In this document: piece by piece, positions 15,949 to 23,314 of the stretch
Position numbering within the stretch: position 1 is the first letter of the stretch
How the letters are laid out: each line of letters opens with the position of its first letter
Assembly: GCA_019459485.1 (NCBI GenBank)
Contig: JAIBEZ010000028.1
Location: 62,001 to 126,000 of the forward strand
Origin: Prolixibacteraceae bacterium
GTDB taxonomy: Bacteria > Bacteroidota > Bacteroidia > Bacteroidales > Prolixibacteraceae
Direction of reading: 5' to 3'
Length of the DNA: 64,000 nucleotides
The notes under the pieces: model-generated
The model's database searches: none
Seen by the model: only the letters and a program-made list of their open reading frames with translations
What the model was told of the DNA's origin: nothing
Position numbers and translations under genes: made by a program

Positions 15949-17445
15949 TTATTTACTGTTCGTGTTGCTTATTCCATATACAGTTCTGAAATGATAACCA
16001 TATACAGCAAAAATCAATGCGTCTTTTAACAATGCCGGTCGCCTGAAAAGTGTCCAGATCAATAGTTTCCAGTATTCGCTCCGACCCTTGTTTACAATGC
16101 CGATAACGTAAAGCGACTTGAAAAAACTGACCAGATACGAAAATTCCATTTTCTTTTTCCGCTTGTTGATTTGCCTGTAGTTTAGCAGAAACTGGCGTAT
16201 CCGTTTGTAATATGGCTTTGTTGCATAAATATTCTGAATGATACTTTTGTATCCGTTTAAAAGTTCCTGAGAATTCATCACCGGAACAAAATTCATCGAC
16301 GAATCGGTATTGTTTCCTGAAGATTCGGATGTCAGCCGGTTTTCAGCTTTTAGCCGGTTGTACAGTACTGTATTCTTTGGAGCATTTAACAATCCGACCA
16401 TTGCCGAAACAATTCCGCTCTGTTGTATAAAGTCAATTTGTTTCTGAAAAACAGAGGGAGTGTCCGAGTCGAAACCAACAATAAATCCGCCCGAAACCTG
16501 CAATCCTGAGTTTTGTATCTTTTTTACGCTGAGCAGCAGGTCTCTGTTTTTATTTTGACTCTTGTTACATTCCTGAAGCGATGTTTCGTCGGGCGTTTCG
16601 ATGCCGACAAATGTGGAGGTAAAACTCGTTTCGGCCATTAACAGCATTAACTCTTCATCGTCGGCAAGGTTTATCGAGGACTGAATATTGAATGTAAACG
16701 GATATTTGTGCAGTTTCATCCAACTCTTCATTGCCGGGAGCAGATTGTATTTTACTTCTTTCTTGTTCCCTATAAAATTATCGTCCACAATAAGTATCGG
16801 GCCGCGCCAGTTCAAATTGTAAAGTACTTCAAGCTCCTGAATAATCTGACTTGTATTTTTCATTCTGACTTTGTGCCCCAACAGTGATGTGATTTCGCAA
16901 AAGTCGCAGGCGAATGGGCATCCGCGTGAAACCTGAATGTTCATGGTTACATAGTCCTTCAGCGACAACAAATTGTAATCGGGTAGGGGAGTCAATGTAA
17001 TATCTGCGTGTTGATCGGTTTTGTAAACTCTTTCCGGAGTTAAACCAGCATTTAAATCCTTCAGGAACAAAGGCATCGTAATTTCTGCTTCATTCAAAAT
17101 GAAATGGTCGATTTGCGGATATTTTTCGTATTCATGGGTGAAAAGCGGACCGCCGGCAATAATTTTAACTTCATACTTCAGGCAAAGGTCAATGATTTTG
17201 ACAACCGATTCCTGCTGAATGTGCATTGCGCTGATAAAAACATAATCGGCCCAAAGAAAGGCGTCCGGTTGAAGCGCTGAAACATTCATGTCAATCAGTT
17301 TTTTGTTCCAGTTTTTAGGGAGCATTGCCGAAACGGTTATTAAGCCAAGTGGTGGCACTGTTGCTTTCTTTGAGATAAATCTCATTATGTTTTTGAAACT
17401 CCAAAAAGAATCGGGGTATTGCGGATATACTAATAATACGTTCAT
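15949..17445 (-). CDS. B12-binding radical SAM protein (DUF4070 type)
   Basis: An N-terminal B12-binding Rossmann domain (MNVLLVYPQYP, about 1-145) is followed by a radical SAM core with the [4Fe-4S] ligands Cys176, Cys180 and Cys183 (SRGCPFACDFC) and a C-terminal helical region like DUF4070. Family members include the hopanoid C-2 methylase HpnP and related methylases or cyclases. Substrate is unknown here. The reading frame is open to 17532, but the regulon promoter at 17469-17537 lies inside that extension, so the start is ATG 17445 (or 17457). It heads an operon with the eRF1-like and PIG-L genes. Confidence 0.88.
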   Translation of the reverse strand: MNVLLVYPQYPDSFWSFKNIMRFISKKATVPPLGLITVSAMLPKNWNKKLIDMNVSALQPDAFLWADYVFISAMHIQQESVVKIIDLCLKYEVKIIAGGPLFTHEYEKYPQIDHFILNEAEITMPLFLKDLNAGLTPERVYKTDQHADITLTPLPDYNLLSLKDYVTMNIQVSRGCPFACDFCEITSLLGHKVRMKNTSQIIQELEVLYNLNWRGPILIVDDNFIGNKKEVKYNLLPAMKSWMKLHKYPFTFNIQSSINLADDEELMLLMAETSFTSTFVGIETPDETSLQECNKSQNKNRDLLLSVKKIQNSGLQVSGGFIVGFDSDTPSVFQKQIDFIQQSGIVSAMVGLLNAPKNTVLYNRLKAENRLTSESSGNNTDSSMNFVPVMNSQELLNGYKSIIQNIYATKPYYKRIRQFLLNYRQINKRKKKMEFSYLVSFFKSLYVIGIVNKGRSEYWKLLIWTLFRRPALLKDALIFAVYGYHFRTVYGISNTNSK

Positions 17446-17468
17446 CACACATTTCATTAAGAATACCC

Positions 17469-17537
17469 TAAAGGTAAATGTGGAGGTAAAAAAAAGTATT
17501 ACACAATTTCCGGGAAAAATTATAAGATTCACACATT
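17469..17537 (-). promoter_or_regulatory. Regulon promoter site 6 (radical SAM operon)
   Basis: Minus strand: box 1 AATGTGTGAATCTTATAA, box 2 GAAATTGTGTAAT, cores 21 bp apart, -7 element TACCTTTA at 17469-17476, exactly 30 nt from TTGTGTAA. Transcription would begin near 17464, ruling out an upstream start at 17532. Confidence 0.85.
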
Positions 17538-17602
17538 TTTTGAGCGGGGTATTTCAGAACATCCGAAATTATCTCCAGCCCCATGCAGCAATGCTGTTTT
17601 TC

Positions 17603-18124
17603 TTAAATATTTCTGATTTTTGAAATGTCAAATTCTTTACGGTCATAAAACTGTTTGCCGGATGATGTACTCTCTTCCACTGTATGATCTCCGGTAAAAT
17701 GTCGCAGTACATTTAATTCGTATCCAAAATCAATGATATCTCCTTTTTTGAATCGTTGGGCCTGTGCGAATGTTGAACTGTTAATATGGTTGGTGGTTAC
17801 TCTTTTATTATTTCCATCTAAATTTGCCATTCCAATCGGGATGATCAGGTGATTGGCTCCCTCCTTGTTTATAAACTGATGAACACCCTCACTTACAGGT
17901 AGCTGAAAAGTGTTGTGGCCGTCTTCTATCAATGAATTATCTATTTCAACATCCAGGTAAACAACGCGTTCTGCTTCTTTGTTAACAAGCAAATGATCCA
18001 CCACCCCAATGGTCCGGCTGTCGGCATCAATAACTTCCCAGCCCCTTACATCACTATAATCGGAGGCTACTTTGTAATCGGGCAGCTCATACAGGTAATA
18101 GAGATTTTTTTTGATATCAGACAT
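17603..18124 (-). CDS. PRC-barrel domain protein
   Basis: The 173-residue soluble protein has an N-terminal PRC-barrel (about 20-95, VRGWEVIDADSRTIGVVDHLLVNKE is its core and lies at residues 27-51) and a short charged C-terminus. PRC-barrels bind proteins or nucleotides and occur in photosynthetic reaction-centre subunit H and in many general-stress proteins. It follows the 192-residue protein gene by 24 bp and shares promoter site 7. Confidence 0.85.
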   Translation of the reverse strand: MSDIKKNLYYLYELPDYKVASDYSDVRGWEVIDADSRTIGVVDHLLVNKEAERVVYLDVEIDNSLIEDGHNTFQLPVSEGVHQFINKEGANHLIIPIGMANLDGNNKRVTTNHINSSTFAQAQRFKKGDIIDFGYELNVLRHFTGDHTVEESTSSGKQFYDRKEFDISKIRNI

Positions 18125-18148
18125 TGTTCTAAATTTTACAACGATTAA

Positions 18149-18727
18149 TTAATTCATCTTCAGAAGCAGATCTGCAGCTTCTCTAAAGTAAGTTTTAACC
18201 TGATATGTCTGATCGAGTATCAGCTTTTTCGGATCAACAGAGGCAGATGCATTGTCGAGTTCCACAATATCACTGGCCAAATCAGGATATTTCGACTGCT
18301 GCATACTTTTCAGAACTGCGTTGGTTAAAATATCGGCAGCTTTTCGAAAATCGTCGGCATGTGCAGTTTCAATGGGATCGGCTTTTATCCTGTTTACATA
18401 TTTTACTACCCTGGCCATATTCGCGCTAATGTCAACGTTAATTTCTTCAGCCATGGCATTTGTTGCGTCAACCAATCTCAGAAATGCTTCTTTACTAAAC
18501 GAATCGTTGTACTCCATTTTCAGGGTATCCTCATTTATGAAATTCACATATGCGGCAACTGTTCTGTTGAATTCAGTTACACCTATCAGATCTTCGGTAA
18601 ACTGAACTTCCTGCACAGTTTCTTCTTTATCGTTAAAAGAAAAAAAATAAAAAAGCACAGCAACAACACCAATACCCAATATCAACGGCCAAACCGGTTT
18701 TCTCTTTTCAATCTTAATTACTGTCAT
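18149..18727 (-). CDS. Single-pass membrane protein of unknown function
   Basis: I do not recognise a family with known function. The 192-residue protein has a basic N-terminus, one transmembrane segment (residues 12-30, PVWPLILGIGVVAVLFYFF) and a periplasmic all-helical domain rich in Asp/Glu and Ala. No cysteine or catalytic motif is visible. It heads a two-gene unit with the PRC-barrel gene under promoter site 7. Confidence 0.75.
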   Translation of the reverse strand: MTVIKIEKRKPVWPLILGIGVVAVLFYFFSFNDKEETVQEVQFTEDLIGVTEFNRTVAAYVNFINEDTLKMEYNDSFSKEAFLRLVDATNAMAEEINVDISANMARVVKYVNRIKADPIETAHADDFRKAADILTNAVLKSMQQSKYPDLASDIVELDNASASVDPKKLILDQTYQVKTYFREAADLLLKMN

Positions 18728-18778
18728 TTTTTCAATTTTTAATAGATAGTCATTTCTTTTTGCCAGTATATTGCTCTA

Positions 18779-18847
18779 CAAAAATAGGCATAGATGTCCG
18801 TTCAGCAGTTGCATTTTTTTTGAAAAGAATTGTAATATTCACACATT
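18779..18847 (-). promoter_or_regulatory. Regulon promoter site 7 (membrane protein/PRC-barrel)
   Basis: Minus strand: box 1 AATGTGTGAATATTACAA is strong; box 2 (AAAAAATGCAAC) is poor but in the correct place; the -7 element TATTTTTG at 18779-18786 is at the 30-nt offset. The gene starts at 18727, about 50 bp on. Confidence 0.7.
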
Positions 18848-19039
18848 TCAAAAATCGAGGTTACTATTTAGTCGTTTTTATTTTTACAAGAATCTTGTTC
18901 GTGAAAATAGTTTTGCGGCTGATAGATCATAGATTCTTACTCACCCTCTCTTCACTTTAAACCGTGACTTGTCCCCCTCTTTTAAAATGGAGGATTCGCC
19001 TGCCAGCCGCATCTTCACGTCACTTGGGCAACTGTAATG

Positions 19040-19306
19040 GGTTTCTTTTCGGCAACGACCGGCATTTCACAAAAGGCTTCGGCCTTATCACGGGTATTTC
19101 ACGGCTTCTTGCGAAGGCTTCCCGGCATCTCGTCAAGGTTTCACGCCTTCTCGGAGACGTTTCACGTGCACGTTATTTGTTACCGAGAAGGCGCGCATCG
19201 TTACCGAGAAGGCGTTATTTGCCTCCGGGAAGGCGCGCATCGTCACCCGGAAAGCGGTATTTGTCTCCGATAAGGCGGTAAGCCCTTGCAATAAGGCGCG
19301 CAGCTT
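19040..19306. repeat. Inverted array of 21-bp units
   Basis: The 686-bp spacer 18728-19413 holds this array and no convincing gene. In the right half, AAGGCG recurs exactly every 21 bp from about 19188 to 19301, with units such as CGCATCGTTACCGAGAAGGCG shortened by substitution. The left half, read on the other strand, has the same 21-bp phase (GAAACGTCTCCGAGAAGGCG and four more). The two halves meet near 19165 at TTTCACGTGCACG. Both halves could pair into a long imperfect hairpin. GC content is well above the flanks. An open frame through it gives a heptad of RYLLPRR-like peptides, probably an artefact of 21 = 3 x 7. Confidence 0.8.
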
Positions 19307-19413
19307 CAGGAAAACAATTTGTAATAAACATTAAAGAAAGTTGCACGCAACCAATTGATATGAGGTGAAGCCCTGATGATGAAGCGATAACCGTCATAAA
19401 TCCAATTACAATC

Positions 19414-22400
19414 TTACCTTACCTCAAACCCTACTCCTGAATTTAACTTTACCTGATTGATAGAACTCAGGTTGAAAACCAAACGAATCCGGTCTTTAAA
19501 CGATCCGGTAATGGATTCAATGTTTCCGGAAACAACCAGCGGAACGTAGATCTCGAAAAAGTTCCACAATCCTGCTTTCAGGCCTGCTTCGTAAAAGAAG
19601 GCCGAATTGTTTTCCGAACCGTTGCCGTGATCGTTCAGGAGCAAGTTTACAAATGGTTTAACAGGTATTTTGTTGGCTTTTCCGGGCAAATTGCTTGTGA
19701 ACGATGCCGAAACCAACCACTGGCTGTATCCAAGCTGGTCGTTAACCGGCGATACCAGTCCACCTTCTGAAAAACTCATTTGTCTCGACCACAGGGTTTC
19801 AGGGAATTTGCTGAAACGATCGGGATAAGTGCCTTCGTACAGATATTGTTCCGATCCGCTTCTGCCGCTCGCCGAAAGAGCATAAAAAGGAACATCCGGA
19901 TTGTTTTTCAGCATGGTTCCTGCGAACAAGCGGATATCCAAACCCCTTTTCTTTCCGTAATAACTTACCCGGTAATTCAACTCCATGGAGGTTTTCAGGA
20001 ACGACTGGCTGGATTCTGAAGAAACCAACAGCCTGAAAGGATTGTTTACAGCAGACTTTTCCAACTGGTAACCAAATTGCAAAAAGGAACTCATCGTTGC
20101 TTTCTCCTGAAGTAGAATCTGGTAAAGGTTTGAAGCCGTTATATAATTTCCAAATACCATTTGCGAAAGGGGACTGTTTGCTTTGTAGTTCCTGAAATGA
20201 AGAGCCAATCCTGCTTTTGCCTTTTGATAATTCTGATTGCCGGGTGCGCCGAATTGTGTTCCTTCCAATGAGATGGTCGCTTTCCGGATAAATTTTTCGT
20301 AGGGCGTAATGTTGTAGGCCACTTTCCCGAAACCGGCCAATCCGCCATTTTTGAACGACACGAAAGGCATCACGAAATATTCGAGCGGTTTGGGAACCAG
20401 AAAGCCGCTGTGTACTGCCATTCCAAACATCAGCCCGTTTTCGCGGTTCCAGTTAAATGCCGGGAAATAATTCAGGTATCTTTTCTCCGGATCTTCAAGG
20501 GTAAAGTATGGCTGTCTCCGGAAAGGGTCCGACTTTGGAAATGTGCCTGTTGTCCGGATATTGTTGTTGAGCCTGAATAATTCAGGAGTTACATGTTGGG
20601 GGTCGATTTTCAGTTCTGAATAATTTCCCGGTGGAAGTTCGATCCACTGTTGCCCCTCAAAACCATCCACCCATTTTTCAAAATAAATCGAATCACCCGT
20701 CATTCCGGCAATGACTGTGGGCGACGCCAATTCTCCATCGTTTTTTACGAGCAGCTTTTGGTTCTCCAAACGAACTGCTTTGTAGTCCAGTCTTTTGGTG
20801 GTTCCAATCAAATCATTGAAAAACCAGTCTAAGTTTTTGCCTGAAACGGTTTCAACTATTTTGCGCAGATCGTCGGGTTGTGGATGCCTGAATTTCCATT
20901 CGCTGTAAAATTCATGCATCGCCGAATCGTACACCGAATCGCCAAGATAAGACCTCAGATAATTGAAGGCCATTCCTGCCTTGGTATAAATCATCAGGCT
21001 GTAATTTAAAGTGGTATAATCGCTTGCGTGTAAATCAATGGGTTGTTCGAGGTTGTCGCGCGCCTGCGAAAGCCATTCGAGTTCGCTCATTAGCTTAACG
21101 GGCATTTGGTCGATGTTAAAAAACCTGGCCAGTTTCGTGTTTCTGACCATCACTTCCCAAAGTTTCTTTTCGGGATATCTTTCGTTCATGTAACGAAATT
21201 CGTTGGCGCTTGTGATGCCTTCGTCCATAAAAGGGTACCTTCGTTCGTTTGATCCCAACGCGCTGTAAAACCACGTGTGACCAATTTCGTGCGCAATTAC
21301 ATCATCCAAAGCATAAGCATCCCTTGCCATTCCGATTACAGTAATGCCGGGATATTCCATTCCGTTTCCGGCGCTTAGTGCGCTTTGCAGGGCTGTAAAA
21401 CTTTCGTAGGGATAGTCGCCGTTCCATTTCGAAAAATGCCAGATTGCATTGTTGATGTAGGGGATTGCATCTTTCCAAAGTTCGGCCTGCTGGTTGGTAA
21501 ACATTGCCCAGGTAGTGACTTCTTTTCCTGAATTTGGAAGTTTCACTTTCCCTTTCAAAACATGAAACCGTTTATCGGCAACCCAGGCGAAATCGTGGAT
21601 ATTGCTTTCTGTATAACGGAGTGTTTTCATTTTTGCTGATGAGGACGGAAACTCTGCTTCTTTGGAAGGAATTGTTTTGATCCATGAAGTGTCGGCAGCC
21701 AGTTTGTCAAGCATTTCAAGTTCCTCCGGATTGTTCAGTATGCCGGTTGACCCAACTATGTAATTGGCAGGCAAAGTAATGTTTACATCGAAACTTCCAT
21801 ATTCGGAATAAAATTCGCCCTGGTCCTGATACGACATTGGATGCCAGCCGTTGCGGTCGTAAACAGCAGGTTTGGGATACCATTGTGAAATCTGATAGGA
21901 CTCGCCGATATGTCCCAATCTGGAAGTTACCCCTTTGGGTATTTTTACATGAAATGGTGTGGTAATCAGTATCGTGTCGCCTGAACTGAGCGGATGATTC
22001 AGGATGATTTTGCAAATATCCGGTTGACCTGCCAGCAAACGCCACTGAACCTGCTGATTGTTGACTTTAAAGTCGAGCGAATCAATGTATCCCTGCAATT
22101 CAGGATCATCAAAAAGTTTTTGTTTCCCGTTGATTCGAAATAGCTGTTTGGCCAATTCTGTTTTGTTATTTGAATAGGCATTCGGCCACAAATGAAAATA
22201 AATTGCCTGAAGCGTATCGGGTGAGTTGTTGATGTATTCGATTGTTTCAAACGCATTTAATTCGTGCAATTGATCGTTCAGCGTAACATTTATCCTGAAA
22301 TTGACTTCCTGCTGAAAATATTCCTGAGCCAAAACTTCGGAAAATGACAGGATAAAAATGAAGCAAACAGCCAATAATTGCATGATTTTACGATAGGGGA

Positions 22401-22443
22401 GAAGTGGCTTCAGATAAACGATGTAGTAGTGGTTTATTTGCAT
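19414..22443 (-). CDS. M1-family metallopeptidase with C-terminal beta-rich domain
   Basis: The N-terminal two thirds is a gluzincin aminopeptidase: substrate-recognition GNGMEYPG (variant of GAMEN), zinc motif HEIGHTW with the third ligand in MDEGITSANEF. A signal peptide (FIFILSFSEVLAQ) shows export. The C-terminal third (about 370 residues) is rich in amphipathic beta strands with aromatic ends and resembles an outer-membrane barrel, as in other ~1000-residue Bacteroidota members. The start at 22443 gives a positively charged n-region; ATG 22383 is the alternative. No regulon promoter is seen upstream. Confidence 0.88.
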   Translation of the reverse strand: MQINHYYIVYLKPLLPYRKIMQLLAVCFIFILSFSEVLAQEYFQQEVNFRINVTLNDQLHELNAFETIEYINNSPDTLQAIYFHLWPNAYSNNKTELAKQLFRINGKQKLFDDPELQGYIDSLDFKVNNQQVQWRLLAGQPDICKIILNHPLSSGDTILITTPFHVKIPKGVTSRLGHIGESYQISQWYPKPAVYDRNGWHPMSYQDQGEFYSEYGSFDVNITLPANYIVGSTGILNNPEELEMLDKLAADTSWIKTIPSKEAEFPSSSAKMKTLRYTESNIHDFAWVADKRFHVLKGKVKLPNSGKEVTTWAMFTNQQAELWKDAIPYINNAIWHFSKWNGDYPYESFTALQSALSAGNGMEYPGITVIGMARDAYALDDVIAHEIGHTWFYSALGSNERRYPFMDEGITSANEFRYMNERYPEKKLWEVMVRNTKLARFFNIDQMPVKLMSELEWLSQARDNLEQPIDLHASDYTTLNYSLMIYTKAGMAFNYLRSYLGDSVYDSAMHEFYSEWKFRHPQPDDLRKIVETVSGKNLDWFFNDLIGTTKRLDYKAVRLENQKLLVKNDGELASPTVIAGMTGDSIYFEKWVDGFEGQQWIELPPGNYSELKIDPQHVTPELFRLNNNIRTTGTFPKSDPFRRQPYFTLEDPEKRYLNYFPAFNWNRENGLMFGMAVHSGFLVPKPLEYFVMPFVSFKNGGLAGFGKVAYNITPYEKFIRKATISLEGTQFGAPGNQNYQKAKAGLALHFRNYKANSPLSQMVFGNYITASNLYQILLQEKATMSSFLQFGYQLEKSAVNNPFRLLVSSESSQSFLKTSMELNYRVSYYGKKRGLDIRLFAGTMLKNNPDVPFYALSASGRSGSEQYLYEGTYPDRFSKFPETLWSRQMSFSEGGLVSPVNDQLGYSQWLVSASFTSNLPGKANKIPVKPFVNLLLNDHGNGSENNSAFFYEAGLKAGLWNFFEIYVPLVVSGNIESITGSFKDRIRLVFNLSSINQVKLNSGVGFEVR

Positions 22444-22534
22444 TGGGGGTCATTAAGATTAAAGGCTCTATAACGGACGGTGTGGGTTATAACTTTTTTT
22501 TTCGTGAATTACACCTTTTCATTTTTACTATCTT

Positions 22535-22725
22535 AAATAAGGTAATAAGGTTGGGTTTGTATGGTAACTATTTCTACTAAGGTTAAATTTTCAAAATAAG
22601 GTTTCAAAAAAAATAATTGAATTAATTGTTTGTATAATAGGCTCATTAACCCGAAAAAAACCTTATTTCCGGTTGATAAACCTTAGTAGAACATTTATCA
22701 CCCCACCAACCTAACCTTATTAATC
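22535..22725. repeat. AAGGTT nested palindrome, family B copy 2
   Basis: In the gene-free 22444-22858 spacer: AATAAGGTAATAAGGTTG, TTTCTACTAAGGTT and AATAAGGTTT on the left face AACCTTATTT, AACCTTAGTAGA and CTAACCTTATTA on the right. The order of words and the CACCCCA piece on the right arm match copy 1 at 14722-14872. The remainder of the spacer is AT-rich; a TTACACC near 22509 is not in regulon spacing. Confidence 0.72.
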
Positions 22726-22858
22726 ATAGTACTCTCAAAATAAATATGCAATACGGATTGTATTGCATATTTATATAATGGTAATCATACCAAATTATCT
22801 TTTGTTTCAATGACGTCGCTTTTTACGGCAACAATATCACGTATCCGGTACTATTTGA

Positions 22859-23173
22859 TTAGATCAAAATAAGGATCAGGATAATCAATAAAATAGTTCC
22901 GCCACTGATGTAAATTACTTCGCCACCTTTGCGTACATTTTCCTTAATTCCCTTGCTTTCTTTTCTGAGTTCACGTTTTTCAGCAACGGTCATATCCGAT
23001 TTGTCCATGTCGCGAATTTCTTCAACACGGTTGTTCATGCGCGTAATTTCTTCAGTCGATAATTTATTTTCGGTTGCGACTGGAGCAGTTTTCGAATCAG
23101 AATTGTTTGCAAATGTTGTTGTTGCACCAAAAGTGAAAATCGTGAACAATGCAATAAAAATTGTCTTTTTCAT
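22859..23173 (-). CDS. Small exported protein with C-terminal membrane anchor (paralogue 1)
   Basis: The 104-residue product has a signal peptide (cut after TFA), an acidic/basic helical middle (EEIRDMDKSDMTVAEKRELRKE) given here as a landmark, and a C-terminal hydrophobic tail (YISGGTILLIILILILI). Its paralogue at 31631-31966 shares the MDM/AEKKELRKE core and the IS-G--ILI tail. Some databases call such proteins seryl-tRNA synthetase, which is clearly wrong. Function is unknown. Promoter site 8 controls it as a single gene. Confidence 0.8.
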   Translation of the reverse strand: MKKTIFIALFTIFTFGATTTFANNSDSKTAPVATENKLSTEEITRMNNRVEEIRDMDKSDMTVAEKRELRKESKGIKENVRKGGEVIYISGGTILLIILILILI

Positions 23174-23203
23174 CTTGTTTCTTTTTTAATTAATTTGAGT
23201 GCC

Positions 23204-23272
23204 TAAAAATATTAATTTGTGGGTTCTGCCTTGTTACACAATTCTGAGAACAATTTACATGATTGTCACATT
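23204..23272 (-). promoter_or_regulatory. Regulon promoter site 8 (small anchored protein)
   Basis: Minus strand: box 1 AATGTGACAATCATGTAA, box 2 AGAATTGTGTAAC, cores 21 bp apart, -7 element TATTTTTA (23204-23211) at the 30-nt offset. The leader is about 26 nt to ATG 23173. Confidence 0.84.
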
Positions 23273-23314
23273 TGTATTTCACAGACCTGATATTCAAATT
23301 AGTTTTAGCGGTTA

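Noticed and set aside
18964-19281. 105-residue plus-strand frame with heptad-like peptides through the 21-bp array
   Set aside because: The periodicity follows from a 21-bp DNA repeat (7 codons); start context, composition and lack of a conserved family argue against a gene.
22487-22515. TTATAAC and TTACACC near the M1 peptidase gene
   Set aside because: Spacing is 22 rather than 29 bp and there is no matching -7 box; not counted as a regulon site.
22859-23173. Seryl-tRNA synthetase label for the small anchored proteins
   Set aside because: At 104-111 residues with signal peptide and membrane tail, no synthetase motif is possible.
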